Positions 48,009 through 57,781 of a stretch of DNA of 60,000 bases are shown here, in pieces; position 1 is the stretch's first letter, and each line of letters begins with the position of its first letter. The notes below the pieces were generated by a model. It saw only the letters and a list, made by a program, of their open reading frames with translations. It was not told where the DNA came from and searched no databases. The position numbers and the translations under genes are program-made. This stretch comes from Cryptomeria japonica (Eukaryota > Streptophyta > Pinopsida > Cupressales > Cupressaceae): the NCBI RefSeq assembly GCF_030272615.1, contig NC_081408.1, positions 404,745,389 to 404,805,388 of the forward strand, given 5' to 3'.

Positions 48009-48456
48009 TGTAGGATTTTGCCAAGATCAAGGGCACAATGAAAAGCATAAAAAGAGATAATAGAATGACAAGAACAAACTGTATTCTCATCAATATGCAA
48101 ATGATCAACTGGATTAACCAATACAATGAATATAGGCCTGCTTATATAGGCAAGGCCATATGGATGTATGAGCACACAAATATGACATGTGGCTCAATGA
48201 GAAACAAGGGTAGGTAAGAAATACTAAGGGTAGGTAGGAGAAATAATATAATATTCCACAAGAGGTGGATGACCCACCGAATGTGGAGTGTAATAACAAA
48301 ATAAGACCACAAAAGGTGGAATTTCTCCTACAAGCTCTATCCCTATGTGCACACTTCCCTAAGTGTCTCAAATCCAAACTACGAAGAGATGCATTATTCT
48401 AAGTTAACTTAAGTAAGTGTAATAATATCCAAAATGAATATTTATTTACACCAACA
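48009..48456 (-). repeat. 5' LTR of Copia III
   Basis: 448 bp, partner of 41763-42210. In the sense direction it runs TGTTGGTGTAAA...AAATCCTACA, with the promoter about 320 bases in. Confidence 0.97.
48141..48148 (-). promoter_or_regulatory. TATA box of Copia III
   Basis: TATATAAG in the context CCTATATAAGCAGG, identical in both LTRs. Transcription should start about 30 nt further, near 48110, giving R/U5 of about 100 nt. Confidence 0.75.
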
Positions 48457-48461
48457 CCTTC
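48457..48461. repeat. Copia III target-site duplication, right copy
   Basis: CCTTC, identical to 41758-41762. Confidence 0.9.
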
Positions 48462-49731
48462 TTTATCAAATTGGAGGATGTAACTTTACATATCCTTTTA
48501 GTTTCTTCCAATTGGAGTTCAGATCAGAAATTATTTTCTTGGACTCCTCAAGTGATTGCTTCAAATGATCTTGTTCTTCTGCAGCAACACACTTAACCTT
48601 TTTGAGTTCCCTTCTTGTTTTACTCAACTCCTCAAGAGCACTTATGAGTTTACCTTACAAGTCCACTTCAGCTTCAATGTCTTCATCTTCATTAGCTTCA
48701 TCAATCGGTTCATCTAGTGCCATAAAGATATTAGTTTCTCTTTCATCCTCACAATAGTCATTTTCTGAGGCACTTTCTTCATCTATGGCATCATCTTCAA
48801 AAGCATACAGACTATTCTGCTTCTGATAGCTTCTTCTTTCTTGTTGGTAGGTTTTTTTATTTTTATCCATACCCGAAAGTCTTTTGGTGCTTTGTAGCTT
48901 CTCTCAATTATTCTCACCATAGGGACATTTTGAAGCATAGTGTCCTATTTTACCACAGTTAAAACATTTGAGAGGTAATCTTCCTTTGTACTTATTGGGT
49001 CCTCTTTTGAACTTGCTTACAAAGTTTGCTACTATTGTGTCCGAGTCTTCACTAGATTATCCATGAGTAATTTCTTCCTTACCCTTTTTGATGGAGTTGA
49101 AAGTAGCCTCTTTCTTTGAGGTTCCTTCACCAGTTGTTCTCATCTCATAAGCGGTTATGGACCCAAATAACTCATCCATTGAAAAGGTTTTCAGATCCTT
49201 GGCTTCTTCTATTGTAGAGACCTTTGTATCATACTTATATGTGAGAGATCTAAGTACCTTTTTGAAAATGACTTCATCAGCTATATGCTCTCCAAGTCCT
49301 CTAATAGTGTTCACCGTTTCATCAATTCTTTGAAGATAATCAACAATCTTCTCTTCATCTTTCATCTTCAAGCCTTCAAGTTGACCTCTTAGTGTTTGCA
49401 GTTTATCCTCCTTGACCTTGACATCTCCTTCAAACAATATCTTCAACTTATCCCAAGTTTCCTTGGCGGATGAGCAGTGCATAAGCTTAACAAACTCATT
49501 ATCAGACAAACCACTGAGAATAGCATGCTTGGACTTGGCATTGTTTTCATACTCCTTCTTATCATCCAGATCTATAGGAGGAACATTAGGGGTAATATAC
49601 CCGTTCTTCACAGACATCCAAACATCAAAACCTAGGGAGGACAGATAGGTTTCCATTCTTCTGCTCCAAAAGGCATAGTTGGTAGCATCAAACATGGAAG
49701 CTTTGGTGGAAGAGGATTCATTCCTTGTCAT
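48462..49731 (-). pseudogene. Copia II gag, N-terminal part
   Basis: Gag from its start MTRNESSSTKASMFDATNYA at 49731; an upstream in-frame ATG at 49845 lies inside the LTR and is not used. The N-terminal retrotransposon Gag region has FWSRRMETYLSSLGFDVW, AKETWDKLKILFEGD, LEGLKMKDEEKIVDYLQRI and TYKYDTKVSTIEE. A zinc knuckle CFNCGKIGHYASKC lies at about 48970-48930, then an acidic segment (48870-48655), then a coiled coil (ALEELSKTRRELKKVK) up to the insertion. It continues at 41762 beyond Copia III. TAG after THG near 49057 and other stops near 48655 and 48900 interrupt it. Confidence 0.9.
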
Positions 49732-49792
49732 TATGTTATTAAACCAAAATCTACCCAAGCTAGAGAAAGATTTCACCAATTGGGAACCTAAG

Positions 49793-49804
49793 GCTCTGAT
49801 ACCA
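49793..49804 (-). promoter_or_regulatory. Primer-binding site of Copia II
   Basis: TGGTATCAGAGC on the minus strand, two bases from the 5' LTR end; initiator-methionine type. Confidence 0.93.
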
Positions 49805-49806
49805 AT

Positions 49807-51161
49807 TGTAGAACACAAGATATCACTGAGAGGGGGGTGAATCAATGATTATAAACAATTTCAAACAAAGTGTGCAACCGGTAGGATAATGCAAACACTA
49901 ACAAGCAACCACACACAAGAGCACATCACATAACACCAGATATACGAGGAAACCCGATGTTGGAAAAAATTCTATGAGAAATGTTGTTGGAGATCTACTT
50001 CTCCAATCCAACCTCACAATGAAATAACAATTTTACAATGTTTAGGGCACCAACCCAAGGAGCACCAACCCCTAGCAATTTATGGGCACCTACCCAAAGG
50101 AGCACCAACCCCTAATCTATTTTGATCACCAACTCAAGGAGTACCAACCCCTGCATTGAGCACCCACTCAATGAAATACAATGAGATATAAAATCAATAT
50201 AATGATAAACACCTGGTTACAAATGAGTTTTGTAATACTTGGAAACTATTCACTCTATTGGTTGAACTCTTTTCTGTTACACTGCTTCTCTTCTCTACCT
50301 GTTCTTCGACTAACACTCAGTCACATCAATATTTTGCTATCAACACTCAGACTGATCAACCTGGCAGAATCACACTTTCTCATCTAGCATCCTCTCTCTT
50401 ATAGCTTAAATTTTTTATCTGCATATTTATACACATGCTTTCCTACCAAAACAAAAACTCAAACTTCACACACTTAGAGTTTACTTCACTAACCACGATC
50501 CATATCAAATTGGATATCATCTTCTTGAATTGACAACATGTAACAATTCAACAAAAAGATCTATCATTTTTATTCTTCCTATAAACATTTACTATATTTA
50601 GCAAACTGGACCCTATTCATCGGTCTTAATTTTGTCAATCACAATAAATGATCTGACTATTTATTTCTCCAGATCAACAAGATGATTAGATATCCTTCTT
50701 CTATCATAATGTTAAAGAATAAAATCTCTACCTTTCAATCTTCTTTGAGCCGCGATCCTTTGCAACCGATCTGTGATTTTTGCAGTCGACATTTAATACC
50801 GACCTAGTCAGCAACTACCTCACCAACACACCATTCACCTACCACTACATGTTTTCCACCTAGAGTCCATGTGACATCTCTGTTAGCATTCATCTCACTT
50901 GATTATGTTGATTCAAACTCAGTCACTGACTGAACATGCTACCGGTATACACTAACTAGTTAACCTTCATATCGTGCACTTTTTCGTTTTGTCGGTTAGG
51001 ACATGCTATCTCGGACCATACTTACCAGTTTTGCTTGCTTACCAATTGACAAACTTACCAGTTGACAACAACATGCCAACAATCTTCATATTGGTAATGT
51101 CAACTTGCACACCGGTTGACATCCCATACCGGTTGACATCAATGACAACACAATGCCAACA
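49807..51161 (-). repeat. 5' LTR of Copia II
   Basis: Partner of 35763-37327, shorter mainly through a deletion of about 170 bases. Starts TGTAGAACAC and ends CAATGCCAACA on the plus strand. ACCGGT motifs are concentrated in the terminal 250 bases (50940-51140). Confidence 0.88.
50424..50431 (-). promoter_or_regulatory. TATA box of Copia II
   Basis: TATAAATA on the minus strand, in context GTGTATAAATATGCAG, kept in both LTR copies and echoed (TATAAAT) in the solo LTR at 58366-58372. Confidence 0.6.
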
Positions 51162-52689
51162 AGACAGTAAGAGAAGCTTGTAATGATCAAAATTGGACGA
51201 AGGCAATGAAATAAGAGTTGGATCAAATTGAGAAATTAGACATGGGAATTAGTCAATAGACCGGAAGACAAGAATGTGATTGGAACTAAAAAGGGTATTC
51301 TAGAACAAGCTAGATGAAGATGGATCAGTTGTAAGAAACAAAATGAGGTGGGTTTGCAAAGGATATACTCAGATTGAAGGCATTGAATTTGAAGAGACTT
51401 ATGCCCTATTTGCTCAGATGGACGCAATCTGGATGTTCTTGGCATTTGCAGCATTCAAGGACTTCAAGGTTTATTAGATGGATGTAAAATCAACATTCTT
51501 GAATGGAGAATTGAAAGAAGAAGTTTACATTGAACAACTAGAAGTTTTTAGGTTGAGAGATGATCCAAACATTATTTGTATATTGAAAAAGGCTTTGTAT
51601 AAACTGAAACAAGATCCTAGAGCCTGGTATGGAAGAATAGACAAGTACCTGATTGACCAAGGATTTTAGAAGGGATCAACAGACAACAATTTATACTTCA
51701 AGACTAATTCTGGTAGAATTCTAATTTTGGTAGTATATGTTGATGATATAATCTTTGAAGGAAATAAAGGTATGTGGTGAAGATTTGCTAGTGAAATGCA
51801 GAAAAAATTTGAGATGGCCATGATTGGTGAGTTAAATTTCTTTCTTGGTTTGTAAGTTAATCAAAATGATAAAGGAATTTTAATTTCACAGTCTAAGTAC
51901 ATCAAAGAGTTGTTAAAGAAGTTTGGGTTGGAGAATTTCAAACTAGTGTGTATACCTATGACAATCAGATGTAAGTTAACCAAAGATGACAAATCTCCTA
52001 AGGTAGATGCAAGTCGGTACATATCAATGATCAAAGGATTGTTATATTTGACTGCTACCATACTGGATATCATGTATGCAGTATGTTTAGTAGACAAATT
52101 TCAGCAAGAACCTAAAGAATCACATGTTGTGGCAGTGAAGAGAATTTTCAAATATCTTAAAGACATAGAAGAGTTTGGTTTATGGTATCTCAAAAGCTCA
52201 GATTTTACCTTGATAGCTTATACAGATGTAGATAGGGCTAGAAGTGTTGATAACAAAAAAAGTACAAGTGGAGGAGCATTCTTTCTTGGATCTCGGTTGG
52301 TTGCTTGGTCGAGTAAGAAGAAAGACTCTATGCCTCTATCTATAGCCAAAACAGAATAAATTACAACATCTTCATGGTGTACACAAATCTTATGGACGAA
52401 GCAAACTTTGAAGGATATTGGTGTAAAGTTTGATGATCCTATCTCAGTCATGTGTAATAATGCTAGTGCAATAAATATTTCAAAGAATTTGGTCTTGTAT
52501 TCTAGAACAAAGCATATATCCATTTGATACCACTTCTTGAGGGGATAAGTGTTGGATAATGAAGCCAGACTTGAGTATGTACCTACAAAAGAGAAGATTG
52601 TAGATATATTCACTAAGGTGTTATGCAAAGATACTTTTGAGTATCTTCGATAGAAGTTAGGGGTATTACCCCTTTCCAGCTTGAACTAA
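51162..52689 (+). pseudogene. Copia I RT and RNase H (3' part of gag-pol)
   Basis: Continues the pol frame cut at 35762: VREACNDQNWTKAM, then RT with MDVKSTFLNGELKEEVYIEQ (the preceding codon is TAG, where the family has Gln), AWYGRIDKYLIDQG, LVVYVDDIIFEGN with the active-site YVDD intact, GELNFFLGL and SKYIKELLKKFG. RNase H follows with AYTDVDRARSVDNKKSTSGG, then MCNNASAINISKN (the Asp of C-D-N reads Asn) and RTKHIS. The frame ends at TAA 52687-52689. The open stretch 51910-52359 is the best preserved. Several stops and frame changes. Confidence 0.9.
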
Positions 52690-52846
52690 TGTGCATTTAG
52701 ATGTGCATTGGTCTAGTGAGTAGCTTGCATATTCTTTTCTAGATTGATGCTTGGGTGCTTCCTCTTAGGGGGAGTGAGTTGTCAAAGGGAGAAAGAGTTT
52801 GCATGATGATTTGTTCATGTTGTTGATGGATGTTTCCATCAATGAT

Positions 52847-52858
52847 AAAGGGGGAGAT
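52847..52858 (+). promoter_or_regulatory. Polypurine tract of Copia I
   Basis: AAAGGGGGAGAT directly before the right LTR; the same 12-mer serves Copia II, so the two are related. Confidence 0.85.
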
Positions 52859-53357
52859 TGTTAGGATTATGTCATATGTTTTCATTGATGTCAAATCATG
52901 TGTTCTGGATTAGGTCCAGATGTGGTATGTTGAGTAGAAGCGTATGTATGAGATGATGTTGAGCATTTGAGGGTTTCCCAGATTTCCCATATGTTTTGGC
53001 TTTTTGGAATGTGTGTTGCTTGTGTTATTCAGTGCTATTCTTGGGTCTGGATTGGTCTAAAAGTCAAGGTTTTTGGGTTCAGATGTTGAAGTTGTGTAAC
53101 GACAGGTGTATAGCGTGCAGATAATATTTTGGGTCTGGCTTTGGAGATGCAAGTAGCATGTTGGTGTGTCCGATGATGAACATTTTGTTTTGATCCACTT
53201 CTCATTCCTTCCCACCACCAGAATGTTTAGTGGTGACCTCTTTTAGATCTCTTTCTTGGCTGACATTGAAGACTATATTTTTCTAGAGACAGTATGATCT
53301 GGATGAGTTGTCTAGTGGCTTTTTGTGTTGAAGATATGTGATATCGAAATAATCCAA
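52859..53357 (+). repeat. 3' LTR of Copia I, truncated
   Basis: Starts TGTTAGGATTATGTCATATG and follows the left LTR to about 53357, where similarity stops; about 430 bases of the left copy are missing. The sequence beyond belongs to the surrounding repeat. Confidence 0.8.
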
Positions 53358-54299
53358 TCAAGGAACAAAATACCAATGGGACTTAAAAGGACATTTTGTT
53401 CATGAAATGGAAGGTGATCATTTGGGATATGATGGATTGGGATGGTGGGATCATAATGAGTGTCTAGGAAGATGGAAACATGGTCAACAATCAGATGGAA
53501 TGATAATGTTTCAAGATCTTGATCTTGATTTGTTTTAGGACTCATTTTTTCATGCTCTAAATTATCCTCTTGACATGGGGTTGGACATTGGATATACGCG
53601 GTGGATTTTGGCAAGGAATCAATGCTTTGACATGAGGGAGATGGAGTTTTAATGGTATCCTCTCAAATGGTTTTGATGGGGAATGAAGCACATGGTGGCA
53701 TTGGGTCTAGTATTTCTAAAGCATGGCAGGGACTTGCATCATGAATTGGATTGGATTGGAAATATATTGTGGATAGCCCTTGGGGGATTTTATCCTTGGA
53801 TGTATTGTTTGATGAGGATAGGGTGGGAGGTTCTTTTGAAGCTTCAAAAGGTGTAGGAATAGAGGCCACTGGAGAGTCAATTTACTTATGGGGGTATGAA
53901 CCATTGCCAGACATGGGTATATGATTTTGATATTTCTCAGAAGAATGTCTTAGGATTTTCTTTAGGAGATGTTGAAAAGAGATATCTTTCTTTCAAGGAG
54001 CACTTGAATCCTTGTGAGGTTTTGACATCATTGGGTTTGGATTTTGGACTTGTTTGAAAGGGATTTGGTTTTGGTTTGGTATTACATTTTAATTTTGGAT
54101 TGGGTTTTGGTTGAATGGGATTTGATTTGGGACTTGGTTGAATTGGTCTCACATGTTTGAAATTTGGCTTGGTGTGAGTTGCAACTTTTGTTTTTGAATT
54201 TGTGGTTTTAGTTGTTGATTTTGATTTGTTGACTGAGTTTGTTGTTGATACTTCACAGTTGGTTGAGCCAATTGTTGACATTGTGTGGTAGGAATTAGG

Positions 54300-54560
54300 C
54301 AAAGGCATCATAACATCAACATTATCTCAACTACAAAGCTAAATGCAATGAAATCAACCCTTGACACATTCAATAAAGGCATGAAAGTAAAATATCAAAA
54401 GGAAATGCAAACCAAGATGTAGATATGTTCTTCATTGCCCCTCCATTGTTCTTATTTCTCCTACAAATTGTTGTGGATCTTACCTACAAGATCGAATTGA
54501 TTTGAAAGCAATTGGATAGCAAAATGAGATGAAATTGGTAGCATAAGGGTACTCAAAGTG
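54300..54560 (+). repeat. Dispersed repeat, copy 2
   Basis: Same ordered words and orientation as 25570-25850; similarity ends where the tandem array begins. Confidence 0.6.
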
Positions 54561-54745
54561 TGGTTGGTTGAACATATTGTTGAAATTGTACCATTGGTTG
54601 TGTTGGTTCGATATGTTGGACCATTGGCTGCGATGGTTGGAAGTGTTGGACCATTGGTTGTTGTTGTATTTATGTATGTCAGACCATTGCCTATGTTGGT
54701 TGGATATGTTGGACCATTGATTGTTGTTGTGTTAGGTTGACCTAT
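54556..54745 (+). repeat. Tandem array with TGTTGGACCATTG units
   Basis: Four to five units of about 35-60 bases built around ATGTTGGACCATTG followed by GGTTGTTGTTGT or similar, with irregular spacing. Confidence 0.65.
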
Positions 54746-56098
54746 GGTTGTGTCAAATTGAATAATCTTTGATTTGAGATTTGATTGAATGAAGTTTGAT
54801 CAAATGAGGCTTGACTTCGAATTTGGTCAAAGTTTGCAGTTGTTGTTTGAAATTGTTTCACCATGTTTATTTATGAGATGAGAGCCAATATGTCTAATTG
54901 ACCGATGAGAGCTTGTATATCAATGGGCTCAAGATTTGGATTTGGACCTTAAAATTTTTGAAACATTTTGAACATTTGGGATCTAATATTTTCACTATTT
55001 TTTTACTTTTTGTTCTAAGATCTTTGTTTCTCGAGCTAGTTTCTCCTCTAGTTTTCATATTTAGACACTTGTTTCATCATAAAAAGTTTGATCCAAGTTT
55101 TGGGACATGTATAAATTGGATTGACATGATTGATTGTTCAATTACGATGACACGGTTTCATAAGAGACTTGGGATCTCATTTCAACAGACATGCCACTAT
55201 GCAATGCAACTAATGGAACTAACAGTTACAACCTAAAGGGATGGAACCCCATCCCCATATATAGATAGGGATAGGGGGCCGACTCCCGACTTTCTAGAGT
55301 TTTCCCATAAAGAGCCCCGATATAGCTTGTGCTCTCTCTCGATATAGCTAGCCTTTCCAGAACTCGCAAGTGTGGATTGGGCAAGTCCTCGTTTGGAAGG
55401 AAGGAAAGGGAGAAAGATTTTATTGAAAGCTGGAGAAACTTGTGTTTTTGGTATTTTGAGTTTTTGGATGACAATGAAATGCAACTAAGTTCAACCTTAA
55501 AATATGATCATGCAATCTAGGACAAGAATGCAATCTATGTTTTTTGGATTTTTCAAGATTTGGATAAACTTTTGGAATGCAAACCTAAAGATGCAACCTT
55601 GGGAAATTGATATGAAGTCAAGACCTTAATTGATAAAAGGACAAAGGACCAAATTATGATAGGACAAATGATAATTTCTTACCTATTTCTTGGGTACTAA
55701 GCTAGGTTTGACATAGTAATGTTGATAAAAGGGCAAATTTTTGACAAGGTCAAGACTTCCTAACAAAAACTTAGGGTTTAGTCCAAAGTTTTGATTTTTC
55801 AAGTTTGGAAAAACCTATTTTTTTAGAGTAAATGCAAATTGGAAATGATAATGACAAGAAACAAGGATATGATATGGATATTGAAATGCTAACTCCACCT
55901 AGGACAAAACTAGGGTTTAGGACTATGTAATCGCAATGCTAATGCAATAAGGTTATGTGAAGATTAATGATTTGGAATGTGAAAAATGAAACCTAAGCAA
56001 AGACCTAATTTTGGTTGAATAATGATAATGCAATGGAAATGAATGATCAAGACCTAGAGAAATGATTTTGAAACCTGTTATCCTCAATTTTAGCATTG

Positions 56099-57168
56099 TG
56101 AAAATCTGAGGATACCCCACAGATTTTTTCCCCATTTATGATTTTAATGCTCATATGCACATGTTGAGTGCACAAGTTCTAAGTCAAATCGAACTCTTCT
56201 TTTGAATTAGTCTTAGAATTAGGTATAGTTTTGTATTTTCATGTTGCACCCCTCTTCTATATATATGAGGGTTATTATTGTAGTAAGGATCTTTTTTACA
56301 TCATTGTTTATGCAACAAAACTCTTCCAAAGTGAAGAGAAAATTGAGACTTGGTGTTCATTTTGTAAAATTTGCAATTTAATCAAAAAGGAGATAATATT
56401 GGCATTTAAACTTTTTTTCGAGAACAAAATTATGTATGGTATGAATGTTCTTATGTCATTGGTATCATATTTTCTTGGATGATTAAAATTGAGTAAAGTT
56501 CTTGGTGCTAATATTGGAAAGATTTTTGAGTCTTTACAAGTAATCTTTAAGTTATTTTAAAAAATCAAGAATTGGAAATTGGTTGAGTAGATTGTTTAAA
56601 GTCTTTGAGATTTTGCAAGTTATGTCTGAAATTTGTATTGAGAAGATAAAAAGTAAAGTCTTTGTGTTGTACAGTTATCTAGTTAGAGTAGAAGACATTT
56701 TAATATATTTATAAGTTTTTGAGTTGAAAATATATTTGGGTTATAACAGTTGATAGGAGTTGAGTATTCAAAAGAATCTTTGAGTTCTTAGTGTGCATAA
56801 TTCCCATCCCCAGGTCATTTTTTTAAAAAAAGGAAGTAACGGAAGACTTTTTTCTTTCACGGACACTTTACTTCCTAGTTAACTTAGTTTTTAATATTAC
56901 TGCAAGATGAGAGTTGTTTTAGTTAAGGGAATCTGTTCTTAAAAGAAAAATACATATAATTGGTTCTGAAAAAAGAGAACTAAGTTTTGTTTTATCCAGA
57001 AATAGTGTAAAGTTAGCAAGTAGATAGAATAGAAAGTAATTGCAATAGAAAGGGGGAGCCTTCCCTTACAATTAGGAGAGATCATATCTTGCCTTCTGAG
57101 AGATATCATCTCATGTGATGTCATGAAACCCACATTTTGTGAACCTTCATCAGTTTACAAAATTTTCA
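56099..57168 (+). repeat. Candidate 5' LTR of Tat-B
   Basis: Begins TGAAAAT and ends ATTTTCA, a perfect 7-base inverted terminus with TG...CA ends, 12 bases before the primer-binding site. A TATA box lies about 160 bases in. The second LTR is outside the window, so this is a proposal from structure alone. Confidence 0.4.
56259..56267 (+). promoter_or_regulatory. Candidate TATA box of Tat-B
   Basis: TATATATAT in the context TTCTATATATATGAGGG. Placed sensibly for a promoter inside the candidate LTR. Confidence 0.4.
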
Positions 57169-57181
57169 CCCAATAGTTTTT

Positions 57182-57199
57182 TGGTGACTCTATTGGGGA
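57182..57199 (+). promoter_or_regulatory. Primer-binding site of Tat-B
   Basis: TGGTGACTCTATTGGGGA, with TTT before it. Differs from the Tat-A site at three of 18 positions. Confidence 0.7.
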
Positions 57200-57264
57200 T
57201 ACAACAATATAACTAGTTTCTACTCTGGCCGCTCAAAGCTACACTCGAGAGTGCAAAAATCAAG

Positions 57265-57781
57265 GTGTTATTGATCCTATCTTTGAACTTCTTCAAAAGC
57301 ACTATTTTGATTACTTACCTATGCATGCAAGCTCCTCTTCAGAGAACTAGGAGTTTTCCAAGTATAATTCAGAGATCTCCTATTACAAGTGAAGCTTCAA
57401 GTGCACCACAATCTTTGGTAATTCCACAAGTACCAAGGTTTTTAATTACTCCATATCAACCAGTACAACCAGTAGTTATGGTTTCTTAAGGACCATGGGG
57501 ATAAAATTTTGGTCCTCTAAATTTGACTCTACCATTTCATCCTCTTCCACAAGGTTCGAGGAAGAATATTCCCAAGTTCTTTGGGGATGGAAAACAACAT
57601 CCAGATGAACACATTGTAGCGTTTCATATTGCATGTGGAATTATTGGTGTTGAGTATGAAGATGTAGCAATACGTCTTTTTGTTGAAACTTTACAAGGTG
57701 TGACATCAATTGGTTTTATCATTTAGCCCTCAAACTATCACTACTTGGGATATTCTTAAAAATCAGTTTGAGGCATGTTTC
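57265..57781 (+). pseudogene. Tat-B gag, N-terminal part
   Basis: A Pro/Gln/Ser-rich leader (57325-57490: APLQRTRSFPSIIQRSP, QVPRFLITPYQPVQPVV) is followed by the retrotransposon gag core: IPKFFGDGKQHPDEHIVAFH, VEYEDVAIRLFVETLQG and, after a frame change near 57715, SPQTITTWDILKNQFEACF. The frame is interrupted at 57781 by a solo LTR and resumes at 58841. TAA near 57487 and TAG near 57724 also break it. Confidence 0.8.
57777..57781. repeat. Solo-LTR target duplication, left copy
   Basis: GTTTC, identical to 58841-58845. Removing the insert plus one copy rejoins the gag frame across EACF/FKPAKD. Confidence 0.88.

Larger units (their letters stand above)
41763..48456 (-). mobile_element. Young Ty1/copia element 'Copia III'
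   Basis: Complete 6,694-bp element: 448-bp LTRs at 41763-42210 and 48009-48456, perfect CCTTC duplication, primer-binding site, polypurine tract, and one gag-pol ORF of about 1,350 codons (46537-42480, minus strand). The LTRs differ at about eight of 448 positions by my count (1.8%), so it is clearly the youngest element here. The coding region has a single frameshift and seven nonsense codons. It lies in the coiled-coil part of the Copia II gag. It would need a helper copy to move. Confidence 0.97.
35763..51161 (-). mobile_element. Ty1/copia element 'Copia II', split by Copia III
   Basis: LTRs at 35763-37327 and 49807-51161 share termini TGTAGAACACAAGATAT and CCAACA. On the minus strand the primer-binding site, gag, protease, integrase, RT and RNase H follow from right to left. 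Net length without Copia III is about 8.7 kb. It sits inside Copia I pol: the host reading frame runs up to 35762 and resumes at 51162. The flanking five bases (GTCCA, AGACA) do not match cleanly, so the duplication has decayed or the junction has shifted by a base or two. Long LTRs and a long Gag with several zinc knuckles suggest a SIRE/Maximus-like group, but I would not insist. Confidence 0.9.
32348..53357 (+). mobile_element. Ty1/copia element 'Copia I', split by Copia II
   Basis: The outermost of three nested copia elements. The left LTR (32348-33280), primer-binding site (33281-33295) and gag-pol as far as the domain after integrase (33344-35762) lie left of Copia II. RT, RNase H (51162-52689), polypurine tract and right LTR (52859-53357) lie right of it. 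Net length is about 5.6 kb. The right LTR is cut short relative to the left, so no target duplication can be scored. LTR copies and coding region are both strongly decayed, making it the oldest of the three, as nesting requires. Confidence 0.88.
53358..56098. other. Non-coding repeat between Copia I and Tat-B
   Basis: No recognisable gene. Minus-strand open stretches at 53312-53614 and 53937-54311 translate to low-complexity Ser/Asn/Pro/Lys text and I take them as accidents of biased sequence. Contains the second copy of a dispersed repeat (54300-54560), a tandem array (54556-54745) and a GC-richer block (55225-55425). The remainder is AT-rich without visible structure. Confidence 0.5.

Noticed and set aside
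49793-49804. tRNA-like match TGGTATCAGAGC as a possible tRNA gene
   Set aside because: It is only the 12-base primer-binding complement of a tRNA 3' end; no cloverleaf around it. The same holds at 33281, 47997, 23784 and 57182.
53937-54311. 124-codon minus-strand frame rich in Lys, Pro, Asn and Ser
   Set aside because: It is the translation of simple GGATTTGG-like sequence in a non-coding repeat, without a recognisable domain or an upstream coding context.
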